A stretch of 64,000 nucleotides of DNA from Frigoribacterium sp. CFBP 13712 (GTDB lineage Bacteria; Actinomycetota; Actinomycetes; Actinomycetales; Microbacteriaceae), in contig NZ_JACYVH010000006.1 of assembly GCF_014842255.1 (NCBI RefSeq), forward strand, positions 104,869 through 168,868, in the 5' to 3' direction. The translations under genes were made by a program, and so were the position numbers. The notes below the pieces were generated by a model that saw only the letters and a program-made list of their open reading frames with translations, made no database searches and was not told the origin of the DNA. Shown one piece after another: positions 45,985 to 54,493 of the stretch (positions are counted from its first letter, which is position 1; the number at the start of each line of letters is the position of its first letter).

Positions 45985-47001
45985 TCAGGCGCCGCGCGCG
46001 GCCGGCGGGGCGGTGGTGCCGCGCACGACCAGGCGCGTCGGCAGCTGCACCTCGGGCGTCGTCGGCGCACCCCCGTCGAGCATCGTGAAGAGCATGCCCG
46101 CCGCCGCGCTCCCGAGCCGCTGCATCGGCTGCTGCACGGTGGTCAGCGGCGGGGACTCGCGCGACGCCTCGGGGATGTCGTCGAAGCCGACGATGCTGAG
46201 GTCGTCCGGCACCCGCAGCCCGAGCTCGAGCGCCGTGCGCAGCAGCGCGATCGCCGACAGGTCGTTCGTCGCGAACACGGCGGTCGGCCGGTCGGCCTGG
46301 GTCAGCAGCGAGCGGGCGGCCTGCCGCGCCGTCGTCAGCTCGAAGTCGCCGTGCCGGGTCAGGCAGGGGTCGCGCGTGATGCCCGCCGCCCGGAGCGCCT
46401 GCACGTAGCCGGCCTCGCGCAGCGACGCCGAGCGCAGGTCGGGTCGCCCCGACAGGAACCCGATGCGGCGGTGCCCGAGCGCCAGCAGGTGCTCGACGGC
46501 GAGCAGGGCCCCGCCGCGGCTGTCGGCCTCGACGGAGGGCAGGTCGGTGCGACCGGTGTGCGGGTCGACGGCCACGACCGGGATGCTCACGGTCGTCGTC
46601 AGCACCGACGGCGTCACGAGGATGGCCCCGTCGATGAGGGTGCCGCTCAACCGGCTGAGCGACCGGCGCTCCCACCCGCTGTTCTCGCCGTGGTGGGCGC
46701 CGCTGTAGGCGAGCAGGTCGTACTCCGAGCCGCGCGAGCGGACGGCCGCGCCGACGCCCTTCAGCACCTCCGAGCTGAACGGCTCGAAGTCGGCGACGAG
46801 CACGCCGATCACCCCGGTGCGCCGGGCGCGCATGCTGCTCGCGACGAGGCTCGACTCGTAGCCGAGCTCGTCGACCGCGGCCATGACGCGCTCGATCGCC
46901 TGGGGCGAGACCCCGTACCGCCCGTTGACGGCCTTCGACACGGTCGCCGTCGAGACGCCGGCGGCCTTCGCCACGTCGTGGATGGTCACCCGACTCGTCA
47001 T
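45985..47001 (-). CDS. LacI-family regulator of GH3 cluster
   Basis: 338 residues. HTH VTIHDVAKAAGVSTATVSKA, hinge GYESSLVASSMRARRT, sugar domain (AVEHLLALGHRRIGFLSGRP, TAVFATNDLSAIALLRTALE, SIVGFDDIPEASRESPPLTT). ATG 47001 starts at the HTH; the longer frame runs through the operator. Divergent from the importer it should control. Confidence 0.92.
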   Translation of the reverse strand: MTSRVTIHDVAKAAGVSTATVSKAVNGRYGVSPQAIERVMAAVDELGYESSLVASSMRARRTGVIGVLVADFEPFSSEVLKGVGAAVRSRGSEYDLLAYSGAHHGENSGWERRSLSRLSGTLIDGAILVTPSVLTTTVSIPVVAVDPHTGRTDLPSVEADSRGGALLAVEHLLALGHRRIGFLSGRPDLRSASLREAGYVQALRAAGITRDPCLTRHGDFELTTARQAARSLLTQADRPTAVFATNDLSAIALLRTALELGLRVPDDLSIVGFDDIPEASRESPPLTTVQQPMQRLGSAAAGMLFTMLDGGAPTTPEVQLPTRLVVRGTTAPPAARGA

Positions 47002-47031
47002 CACGAGCCGAATCCTAGTCACGTCGAAATG

Positions 47032-47043
47032 GTTTTCGAAAAC
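47032..47043. promoter_or_regulatory. LacI-type operator, GH3 cluster
   Basis: Perfect palindrome GTTTTCGAAAAC overlapping a further AAAACGTTT, between divergent LacI (47001) and binding-protein (47150) genes; A/T-rich and close in style to known LacI-family sites. Confidence 0.75.
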
Positions 47044-47149
47044 GTTTGACACCTGCGCAGCCGTTTTCGACACTGAGGCGACGCCGCGCATCGGAGCACG
47101 GCGCGCTCGGCCGACCACGGCCGCTCAACGAAGAGGAAAAGGTGGAACC

Positions 47150-48436
47150 ATGACCACATCTCGACGGCTCCTGGCCGGGTCTGCGGCCCTGCTGATCGGA
47201 GCGGGACTGCTGACCGGCTGCAGCACCGGAGGAGGCGGGGGAGACGACGACGGCTCGCTCACCCTCTGGCAGAACTCGACCACCGGCCCCGGGCAGGACT
47301 TCTGGGTGAAGGCCGCGGCCGACTTCGAGGAGGCCAACCCCGGCGTGACGATCGACGTCCAGACCGTGCAGAACGAGGACTTCGACAGCAAGCTGCAGAC
47401 CGCCCTGAACTCGGGCGACGCGCCCGACGTGTTCCTCCAGCGCGGCGGCGGCAAGCTCTCGGCGATGGTCGAGGCCGGCCAGGTGAAGGACATCAGCGAC
47501 GGCATCTCGGACGACGCCCGGGCCGACATCAGCGAGGGCACCTTCGGCGCCGGCTCGGTCGACGGCAAGGTCTACGCGATGCCCGTCGCCGTGCTGCCCG
47601 GTGGCTTCTGGTACAGCCAGGACCTCTTCTCCGAGGCCGGCATCGACGCGGCGCCGACCACGATCGACGAGCTCGACGACGCGGTCTCGAAGCTGAAGGA
47701 CGCCGACGTGCAGCCCGTCGCGCTCGGCGGCAAGGACGCCTGGCCCGCCGCGCACTGGTACTTCTTCTTCGCCCTGCGCGCCTGCAGCAGCGACGTGCTC
47801 GAGCAGGCCGCGACCGACCGCGACTTCAGCGACCAGTGCTGGGTCGACGCCGCCCAGGACCTCGCCGACTTCCGTGACACCGAGCCGTTCAACGAGGGCT
47901 TCCTCACCACCGCCGCCCAGCAGGGCGCCGGCAGCTCGGCCGGCCTCATCGCCAACAAGCAGGCCGGCATGGAGCTGATGGGCGCCTGGAACCCCGGCGT
48001 CATCGCCTCGCTGACCCCCGACGAGAAGCCGCTGCCCGACCTGGGCTGGTTCCCGTTCCCCGAGATCGAGGGCGGCGACGGCGAGACCGGCGCCATCATG
48101 GGCGGCGTCGACGGGTACTCGTGCTCGACCGATGCTCCCGACTCGTGCGTCGACTTCCTGAACTACCTCGCGACCCCCGACGTCCAGACGGCCTACTACA
48201 AGGCCTTCAACGCGCCTCCGGTCAACACGGTCGCGCAGGAGTCGGTCACCGAGCCCTACCTGCAGGACGTCCTGACCGCCTACAACGACGCCCCGTTCGT
48301 GTCGCAGTGGCTCGACACCGTCTACGGCCTGAACGTCGGCAACGCGATGAACGTCGCCGTGGTCGACCTGCTCTCGGGCGACGGCACGCCCGAGCAGTTC
48401 GTCGAGGCCGTCGACGCCGCCGCCAAGAAGGCGTAG
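47150..48436 (+). CDS. Sugar-binding lipoprotein of CUT1 importer
   Basis: 428 residues: lipobox LTGC, Gly/Asp-rich linker, SLTLWQNSTTGPGQDFWVKA, APDVFLQRGGGKLSAM, and several cysteines in the mature part (RACSSD, DQCWVD, YSCSTDAPDSCVD), unusual for this family. Start ATG 47150 with AAAAGGTGG ahead. The GH3 enzyme suggests beta-gluco- or xylo-oligosaccharides. Confidence 0.9.
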   Translation: MTTSRRLLAGSAALLIGAGLLTGCSTGGGGGDDDGSLTLWQNSTTGPGQDFWVKAAADFEEANPGVTIDVQTVQNEDFDSKLQTALNSGDAPDVFLQRGGGKLSAMVEAGQVKDISDGISDDARADISEGTFGAGSVDGKVYAMPVAVLPGGFWYSQDLFSEAGIDAAPTTIDELDDAVSKLKDADVQPVALGGKDAWPAAHWYFFFALRACSSDVLEQAATDRDFSDQCWVDAAQDLADFRDTEPFNEGFLTTAAQQGAGSSAGLIANKQAGMELMGAWNPGVIASLTPDEKPLPDLGWFPFPEIEGGDGETGAIMGGVDGYSCSTDAPDSCVDFLNYLATPDVQTAYYKAFNAPPVNTVAQESVTEPYLQDVLTAYNDAPFVSQWLDTVYGLNVGNAMNVAVVDLLSGDGTPEQFVEAVDAAAKKA

Positions 48437-48446
48437 GGGTCGCATC

Positions 48447-49481
48447 GTGAGTCTCCGCGAACCCTCCGTGCGGCCCGCCGCACCCTCGCGGGCTCACGCC
48501 ACCGCCGGGGGCGATGCGCTCGCATCGCCCCCGGCGGCCTCCCGGGCCGTGTCCCGGAAGGGGCGTGGCGCCCGGGGTCTCGAGATCGCCCTGCTCGTCG
48601 GGCCCGCCCTCGTGGTGTTCCTGGCGTTCGTGGTGTTCCCGATCGTCATGGCCGCCTACTACGGCTTCTTCAGCTGGTCGGGCTTCGGGGCGCCGACCGA
48701 CTTCGTCGGGTTCCGCAACTACCTGACGATCTTCCAGGACGTCGCGTTCCTCGACGCCCTCCGCCACAACGCGACCATCGTGGTGCTCTCGCTCGTGCTG
48801 CAGGGCCCGGTAGCGATCGGTCTGGCGCTGCTGCTGAACCGGAAGCTCCGCGGTCAGTCGCTGATCCGCGTGCTGATCTTCGTGCCCTACGTCATCAGCG
48901 AGGTCGTCGTCGGCACCGGCTGGAGCCTCATGCTGCAGGGCAGCGGCGCCGTCAACGACATGCTGACGAAGATCGGCCTCGGCTCGCTCGCGCAGGACTG
49001 GCTCGCCGACCCGAGCATCGCCATCTGGACCCTGCTCGTCATCATCACCTGGAAGTACGTCGGCTTCGCCGTCATCCTGTTCCTCGCCGGTCTGCAGGGC
49101 GTCCCCGAGGAGCTCAGCGAGGCCGCGGCCATCGACGGCGCCAGCTGGTGGCAGATCCAGCGCCGCATCACGCTGCCGCTGCTCGGCCCGACGCTGCGCA
49201 TCTGGGCGTTCCTGTCGATCATCGGCTCGCTGCAGCTGTTCGACCTCGTCTACATCATCTGGGGTCAGTACATCGCGGCCACCGCCGGCACCTCGACGAT
49301 GGCCACCTACATGGTCGCGAACGGCCGCACCTCGGGCAGCTACGGCTACGGCAACGCCGTCGCGGTCGTGCTGTTCCTCATCTCGCTCGTCGTCGCCCTC
49401 GTGTACCAGCGCTACGTGCTGCGTCGCGACACGGCCGGCGCCGTGACGACCTCCGCCACCACCGCAGGAGAAGAACGATGA
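48447..49481 (+). CDS. CUT1 sugar ABC permease, MalF-like
   Basis: 344 residues, six helices (first IALLVGPALVVFLAFVVFPI), EAA loop LSEAAAIDGASWWQIQRRIT. The cytoplasmic N-terminal tail is coded by DNA holding a 17-bp perfect hairpin (48502-48537). GTG start 10 bases after the binding-protein gene; ATGA overlap with the next permease. Confidence 0.93.
   Translation: MSLREPSVRPAAPSRAHATAGGDALASPPAASRAVSRKGRGARGLEIALLVGPALVVFLAFVVFPIVMAAYYGFFSWSGFGAPTDFVGFRNYLTIFQDVAFLDALRHNATIVVLSLVLQGPVAIGLALLLNRKLRGQSLIRVLIFVPYVISEVVVGTGWSLMLQGSGAVNDMLTKIGLGSLAQDWLADPSIAIWTLLVIITWKYVGFAVILFLAGLQGVPEELSEAAAIDGASWWQIQRRITLPLLGPTLRIWAFLSIIGSLQLFDLVYIIWGQYIAATAGTSTMATYMVANGRTSGSYGYGNAVAVVLFLISLVVALVYQRYVLRRDTAGAVTTSATTAGEER
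48502..48537 (+). other. Strong hairpin within permease 5' coding region
   Basis: 17-bp perfect stem (48502-48518 with 48521-48537) and two-base loop. Stable enough to hinder RNA degradation or elongation; takes the place that stem-loops hold between the binding-protein and permease genes in sister clusters. Confidence 0.8.
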
Positions 49482-50383
49482 CCGCCTCGACCCTCGCCGC
49501 GCCTCCTCGGGGCCGCGGGTCCGCCTCCACCGACGACCGACCGCCGAAGCGAAGGAGGCGCGGGATCGCCGATCCCGGACGCGGCGTCGCGTACGTGGTC
49601 GCCCTGGTCGTCATCGTGGCGATGCTCGCGCCCGTCGCGTTCATCGTGCTCGGCGGGTTCCGCACGAACGCGCAGATCACGACCGACCCGTCGGGGTTCC
49701 CGAGCCCGTGGCAGATCGGCAACTACCTCGACGTGCTGACCGAGGGAACCTTCTGGCGGCAGGTCGGCAACTCGCTGATCTCGGCCGGGGCGACCACCAT
49801 CGGCACCGTCGCGCTCGGTCTCGCCGCGAGCTACGTGCTGGCCCGCTACCGCTTCGCCGGTCGCGGCGTGCTCTACGCGATGTTCGCCGCCGGGTTGATG
49901 TTCCCGATGACCGTCGCGATCACGCCGCTGTACCTCGTCATCCGCGACCTGGGGCTGACGAACTCGCTGGCCGGGGTCATCCTGCCGCAGATCGCGTTCG
50001 CCCTGCCGACGACGATCATCATCCTCGTGCCGTTCCTCCGCGCGATCCCCGACGAGATCGAGGAGGCCGCGTTCATCGACGGCTGCAGCCGCCTCGGCTT
50101 CTTCTTCCGCATGGTGGTGCGCCTGTCGCTGCCCGGCGTGATCACCGTGGGCATCCTGGCGTTCATCGGCGCGTGGAACTCGTATCTGCTGCCGCTGTTC
50201 ATCCTCAACGACCCGTCGACGTTCACCCTGCCGCTCGGCGTGCAGGCGTTCTCGTCGCAGTACTCGGTCGACACCGCCCGGGTGCTCGCCTTCACGGCGC
50301 TGTCGATGCTGCCCGCGCTGATCTTCTTCAGCCTCTTCGAGCGCCGCATCGTCGGCGGACTCACCGGGGCGGTCAAGGGATGA
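49478..50383 (+). CDS. CUT1 sugar ABC permease, MalG-like
   Basis: 301 residues, six helices, EAA loop IEEAAFIDGCSRLGFFFRMV, end FERRIVGGLTGAVKG. GGAGAA before ATG 49478. The N-terminal tail is basic and contains cores of the repeated word (49496, 49552). Overlaps the GH3 gene by four bases. Confidence 0.93.
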   Translation: MTASTLAAPPRGRGSASTDDRPPKRRRRGIADPGRGVAYVVALVVIVAMLAPVAFIVLGGFRTNAQITTDPSGFPSPWQIGNYLDVLTEGTFWRQVGNSLISAGATTIGTVALGLAASYVLARYRFAGRGVLYAMFAAGLMFPMTVAITPLYLVIRDLGLTNSLAGVILPQIAFALPTTIIILVPFLRAIPDEIEEAAFIDGCSRLGFFFRMVVRLSLPGVITVGILAFIGAWNSYLLPLFILNDPSTFTLPLGVQAFSSQYSVDTARVLAFTALSMLPALIFFSLFERRIVGGLTGAVKG

Positions 50384-52848
50384 CCGCCGCCGACACCGTC
50401 ACCGAGACGGTGCAGAACCCCTCAGACCAGGAGGCGCGAGCCGACATGACCGACACCGCCCAGCGACCGCAGTCTCCCGCGACCGACACGGCCGAGGCGA
50501 CCCTCCTGCGGGGCGAACCCCGTGCCTCCGGCCGGGTCTCCGCTCTGCTCGCCGACATGACCCTCGACGAGAAGCTGGCGCAGCTGGTCGGCTGGTGGGT
50601 CGACCAGGGGGCCGAGAACGTGGCGCCGATGCAGGGCGAGATGGCCACCTCGGGCGACTACGAGGAGGCCACCCGGCACGGACTCGGGCACCTGACGCGG
50701 GTCTACGGGACGCGACCGGTCGACCCCGCCGAGCGCGCCTCCTGGTTGTGGCGCGAACAGCGTCGCCTGCGCGACGAGACCCGTCTCGGGATCCCGGCCC
50801 TCGTGCACGAGGAGTGCCTGACCGGGCTCGCCGCCTGGCAGGCCGCGACCTTCCCGACGCCGCTCGCCTGGGGCGCGTCGTTCGACCCCGAGCTGGTGGA
50901 GCGGATGGCCGAGCTGATCGGCGGGTCGATGCGCGAGCTCGGGGTGCACCAGGGGCTCGCACCCGTGCTCGACGTGATCCGCGACCCGCGCTGGGGGCGG
51001 GTCGACGAGTGCATCGCCGAGGACCCGTACGTGGTGGGCACCATCGGCACCGCCTACGTGAGGGGGCTGCAGAACGCCGGGGTGCATGCGACGCTGAAGC
51101 ACTTCGTCGGGTACTCGGCGTCGGCGGGGGGGCGCAACCACGCCCCGGCGCAGATCGGGCCGCGGTTCGTCGAGGACGTCCTGCTGCCGCCGTTCGAGAT
51201 GGCCGTGCTCGACGGCGGGGTCCGCTCGGTGATGAACTCGTACGCCGAGATCGACGGGGTGCCCGTCGCCGGGACCCCGTCGTACCTGACCGATCTGCTG
51301 CGCCGCCGGTGGGGGTTCGACGGGGTCGTCGTGTCGGACTACTTCTCGGTGGCGTTCCTGCAGGTGATGCACGCGGTGGCGGCCGATCGGGGCGAGGCCG
51401 CCGCGCTGGCCCTCGAGGCCGGCATCGACGTCGAGCTGCCGACCGGCGACGCGTACCTCGCGCCGCTGGCCGAGCGGGTGCGCGCCGGGCTGGTCGACGA
51501 GGCGCTGGTCGATCGGGCCGTGCTGCGCGTGCTCGCGCAGAAGGAGGAGCTCGGCCTCCTCGACGAGACCTTCGAGACGCCGCCGCCCGCCGCGTTCGAC
51601 CTCGACTCGAGGGAGCACCGCGCCGTCGCACGTCGACTGGCGGACGAGTCGGTCGTCGTGCTGACGAACGACGGGGTGCTGCCGCTGGTGGGTGCGGGTG
51701 CGGGCCCGGCCTCGATCGTGGTGCTCGGGCCGAACGGCGACAGCGCCGAGGCCCTGATGGGCTGCTACTCGTTCGTCAACCACGTGCTGGCGCACCACCC
51801 GGGAGTGCCGCTCGGCATCGAGCTGCCGACCGTCGCCGACGCGCTGCGGCTCGAGCTGCCGGGCGCCGATGTCACGGTCGTGGCGGGCTGCGACGTCGAG
51901 GGCGACGACCGGTCGCGCATCGACGAGGCCGTGGCCGCCGCCCGCGACGCCGAGGTGGCGATCGTGGTGGTCGGCGACCGCGCCGGCCTGTTCGGTCGCG
52001 GCACCGTCGGCGAGGGCAACGACGTCGAGAGCCTCGAGCTGCCGGGGGTGCAGCGTGACCTGGTGGAGGCGGTCGTCGCCACCGGCACGCCCGTGGTGAT
52101 GGTCGTGCTGTCGGGGCGGCCCTATGCGATCGGGTGGGCGGTCGGTGGCGCGGGGGCGCCGGCGGCCGTCGTGCAGGCGTTCTTCCCGGGGGAGGAGGGC
52201 GGCGCCGCCGTCGCGGGCGTCCTCACCGGGAGCGTCGAGCCCTCGGGTCACCTGCCCGTGTCGCTGCCCCGTTCGGCAGGAGCGCAGCCGTTCTCGTACC
52301 TGCACCCCGTGCTCGGCGGCCCCTCGGAGGTGGCGAGCGCCGACAGCACGCCGGTGCTGCCGTTCGGCCACGGGCTGTCGTACACGACGTTCGAGCGGAC
52401 CGACCTGGTGGTCGGGTCGCCGGCCGGCTCGTCGGGTTCGGCCGGCTCGGCGGGTTCGGCCGCGGAAGTGGCCGCCGGAGGCTCGTTCACCGCCTCGGTG
52501 CGCGTCGCCAACACGGGTGACCGGCGCGGCACCGACCTCGTGCAGCTCTACGCCCGCGACGTGATCGGCTCGGTCACGAGGCCGGTCGCGCAGCTGCTCG
52601 GCTACGCCCGGGTGACGCTCGAACCGGGTCAGGAGGCGCGGGTCGAGTTCGATGTGCCCACCTCCCGTCTGGCGTTCACCGACCGGCACGGCCGTCGCGT
52701 CGTCGAGCCCGGCGACGTCGAGCTGTGGGTGGGCCCGTCGTGCGACGCCCGCGAGACGGAGGCGCGCATCCTGCTCACCGGCGACGTGCACCCCGTCTCC
52801 CTGACCGACCCCCGGCTGGTCGGAGTGACGACGCACCCCCATCGGTAG
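50380..52848 (+). CDS. GH3 beta-glucosidase/beta-xylosidase
   Basis: 822-residue cytoplasmic glycosidase. GH3 N-domain with MTLDEKLAQLVGWWVDQGA, PVLDVIRDPRWGRVDECIAE, KHFVGYSASAGGRNHAP, and nucleophile Asp in GVVVSDYFSVAFL; then the (alpha/beta)6 sandwich (DESVVVLTNDGVLPL, VLGPNGDSAEALMG) and a C-terminal fibronectin-III-like domain. Linker of Ser/Gly/Ala near 52430-52470 is coded by a 9-base repeat. ATG overlaps the permease stop. Beta-glucosidase versus beta-xylosidase cannot be decided. The 13-mer at 52631-52644 gives QEARVEFD. Confidence 0.92.
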   Translation: MTAADTVTETVQNPSDQEARADMTDTAQRPQSPATDTAEATLLRGEPRASGRVSALLADMTLDEKLAQLVGWWVDQGAENVAPMQGEMATSGDYEEATRHGLGHLTRVYGTRPVDPAERASWLWREQRRLRDETRLGIPALVHEECLTGLAAWQAATFPTPLAWGASFDPELVERMAELIGGSMRELGVHQGLAPVLDVIRDPRWGRVDECIAEDPYVVGTIGTAYVRGLQNAGVHATLKHFVGYSASAGGRNHAPAQIGPRFVEDVLLPPFEMAVLDGGVRSVMNSYAEIDGVPVAGTPSYLTDLLRRRWGFDGVVVSDYFSVAFLQVMHAVAADRGEAAALALEAGIDVELPTGDAYLAPLAERVRAGLVDEALVDRAVLRVLAQKEELGLLDETFETPPPAAFDLDSREHRAVARRLADESVVVLTNDGVLPLVGAGAGPASIVVLGPNGDSAEALMGCYSFVNHVLAHHPGVPLGIELPTVADALRLELPGADVTVVAGCDVEGDDRSRIDEAVAAARDAEVAIVVVGDRAGLFGRGTVGEGNDVESLELPGVQRDLVEAVVATGTPVVMVVLSGRPYAIGWAVGGAGAPAAVVQAFFPGEEGGAAVAGVLTGSVEPSGHLPVSLPRSAGAQPFSYLHPVLGGPSEVASADSTPVLPFGHGLSYTTFERTDLVVGSPAGSSGSAGSAGSAAEVAAGGSFTASVRVANTGDRRGTDLVQLYARDVIGSVTRPVAQLLGYARVTLEPGQEARVEFDVPTSRLAFTDRHGRRVVEPGDVELWVGPSCDARETEARILLTGDVHPVSLTDPRLVGVTTHPHR

Positions 52849-52890
52849 CCGCCGCCCCGCCCCGCCCCGCCCCGTCGCCCGCGCCGCGCC

Positions 52891-52952
52891 ATGAACCGCG
52901 TTCGCGAAGATGAACCGCGATACATCGCAGTTCATCTTCGCGAACGCGGTTC
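52891..52952. repeat. Family A intergenic inverted repeat, copy 5
   Basis: ATGAACCGCGTTCGCGAAG arm followed by its mirror ending CGAACGCGGTTC; two mismatches near the centre. Follows the GH3 gene. Confidence 0.9.
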
Positions 52953-53063
52953 TTCGGTGCGGCGGCGGCGGACCCGCCGCGGGCAGCCAGGGGGATAACC
53001 CCCGCGCGGGTCTGGGTGCGGGCGTCATAGGGCCGCGCGGCGCACGTCGCGAGGATCGTAGGC

Positions 53064-53591
53064 ATGGAAGATCACGCCGCCCCCACCACGCCCACCACCA
53101 CCCGCCGCCGTCTGCGCGCCGGGGCGCTCGCCGCCCTCGGAGTCGCCGGCATCGCCGCCCTGACCGGCTGCTCGTCGATGGTCAGCGCCGCCGAGGAGGC
53201 CCTCGGCAGCGAGCAGGTGCAGCAGCGCCACTACGACACGTACGCCGATGCTCCGAGCTCGCGCACCTCCGACGACGTCGCCTGGTTCATGCCCGACTGG
53301 GTGCCCGCCGACGCCCGCGACATCGACGTGCGTCTCGACACCGAGCAGCCCGGTTACGAGCTGTCGTTCACCTCGGCGGAGGGTGTCGACCTCGACGCCT
53401 GCGAGCCCGTCGACGGCGATCTCGGCGGACCGGCGATGCCGACCGAGACGCTGCCGCAGCCCCTCCCGACGACCGGTCTCGTGTCGTGCGGCGACGGTCG
53501 CGTGACCGCCACCGTCGACGACCGCTGGGCCAGCTGGACGACCCTCGAGGCCGTGCCCGGCGACGACGGCGGCAGCACGCTGCGCCGCTGA
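53064..53591 (+). CDS. Hypothetical lipoprotein
   Basis: 175 residues: basic N-terminus, hydrophobic helix and lipobox LTGC (about residues 33-36), then an acidic domain with VAWFMPDWVPADARDIDVRL and two cysteines (DACEPVDG, LVSCGDG) likely paired. No known domain. GAGGA precedes ATG. It ends exactly where the 24-base array of the repeated word starts. Confidence 0.75.
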   Translation: MEDHAAPTTPTTTRRRLRAGALAALGVAGIAALTGCSSMVSAAEEALGSEQVQQRHYDTYADAPSSRTSDDVAWFMPDWVPADARDIDVRLDTEQPGYELSFTSAEGVDLDACEPVDGDLGGPAMPTETLPQPLPTTGLVSCGDGRVTATVDDRWASWTTLEAVPGDDGGSTLRR

Positions 53592-53677
53592 CCCGCGCCT
53601 CCGCGCCGGTCTCGACCCGCGCCTCCTCGCCGGTCTCGACCCGCGCCTCCTCGCCGGTGCCGACCCGCGCCTCCTCG
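53590..53677. repeat. 24-bp-period array of the repeated 13-mer
   Basis: Four copies of GACCCGCGCCTCC start at 53590, 53614, 53638 and 53662, exactly 24 bases apart, with spacers of the type TCGCCGGTCTC. The first overlaps the lipoprotein stop codon. No cas genes or long unique spacers, so not CRISPR. Confidence 0.95.
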
Positions 53678-53704
53678 ACCCCTCTCTCCGACAGGACCCC
53701 CCTC

Positions 53705-54493
53705 ATGACCCACCCCGCAGCCCACCCCGCCACCCGCACCAGCCGAGGAGGCGCGGCGCCCGTCGCCCGCGTCGAGAACGTCACGAAGTCGTTCGGCCTC
53801 GGCGACGGCCGCGTCGACGCTCTGCGAGACGTGTCGCTCGACCTCCGCGCCGGGCAGTTCACCGCCGTGATGGGCCCGAGCGGCTCGGGCAAGTCGACGC
53901 TCATGCACATCACCGCCGGGCTCGACCAGGCGACCTCGGGCCGGGTGATGCTCGGCGACACCGACATCACGCGCCTCGACGACACCCAGCTGACGCTGCT
54001 GCGCCGCCGCCGGATCGGCTTCGTCTTCCAGGCGTTCAACCTCGTGCCGACGCTCGACGTGTCGGCCAACATCGAGCTGCCGTTCCGGCTCGACGGCCGC
54101 CGCGCCTCCGTCGAGGAGCGCGCCTGGATCGACTGGCTCGTCGGCACCCTCGGCCTCGACTCGCGTCTGACGCACCGGCCGCATCAGCTCTCGGGCGGAC
54201 AGCAGCAGCGCGTCGCGATCGCCCGCGCGCTCGCCACCCGGCCCGATCTGATCTTCGCCGACGAGCCCACGGGCAACCTCGACTCGAAGGCCGGCCGCGA
54301 CGTGCTGGAGGTGCTGCGCACCGCCTCGCGCGACCACGGCCAGAGCATCGCCATGGTCACCCACGACCCCGTCGCGGCGAGCTACGCCGACCGCGTGGTG
54401 TTCCTCGCCGACGGACGCATCGTGCACGAGGTCGGCGCCAGCACGCCGGCCGAGATCTCGCAGGTCATGCTCGAGCTGGAGCGCGCCGCGTGA
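53705..54493 (+). CDS. ABC transporter ATP-binding protein, MacB/LolD-like
   Basis: 262 residues. Walker [11 protein letters not shown]-loop [13 protein letters not shown], signature [16 protein letters not shown], Walker [15 protein letters not shown]-loop VTHDP: all intact. The LDV/FNLVP style is that of ATPases driving FtsX/MacB-type permeases, here the next gene, which overlaps by four bases. Likely exports or displaces a lipid-like or peptide substrate. The N-terminal tail holds a core of the repeated word. Confidence 0.93.
   Translation: MTHPAAHPATRTSRGGAAPVARVENVTKSFGLGDGRVDALRDVSLDLRAGQFTAVMGPSGSGKSTLMHITAGLDQATSGRVMLGDTDITRLDDTQLTLLRRRRIGFVFQAFNLVPTLDVSANIELPFRLDGRRASVEERAWIDWLVGTLGLDSRLTHRPHQLSGGQQQRVAIARALATRPDLIFADEPTGNLDSKAGRDVLEVLRTASRDHGQSIAMVTHDPVAASYADRVVFLADGRIVHEVGASTPAEISQVMLELERAA

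Noticed and set aside
53590-53677. CRISPR array
   Set aside because: Repeats are only 13-16 bases, spacers about 8-11 bases and alike, and there are no cas genes.
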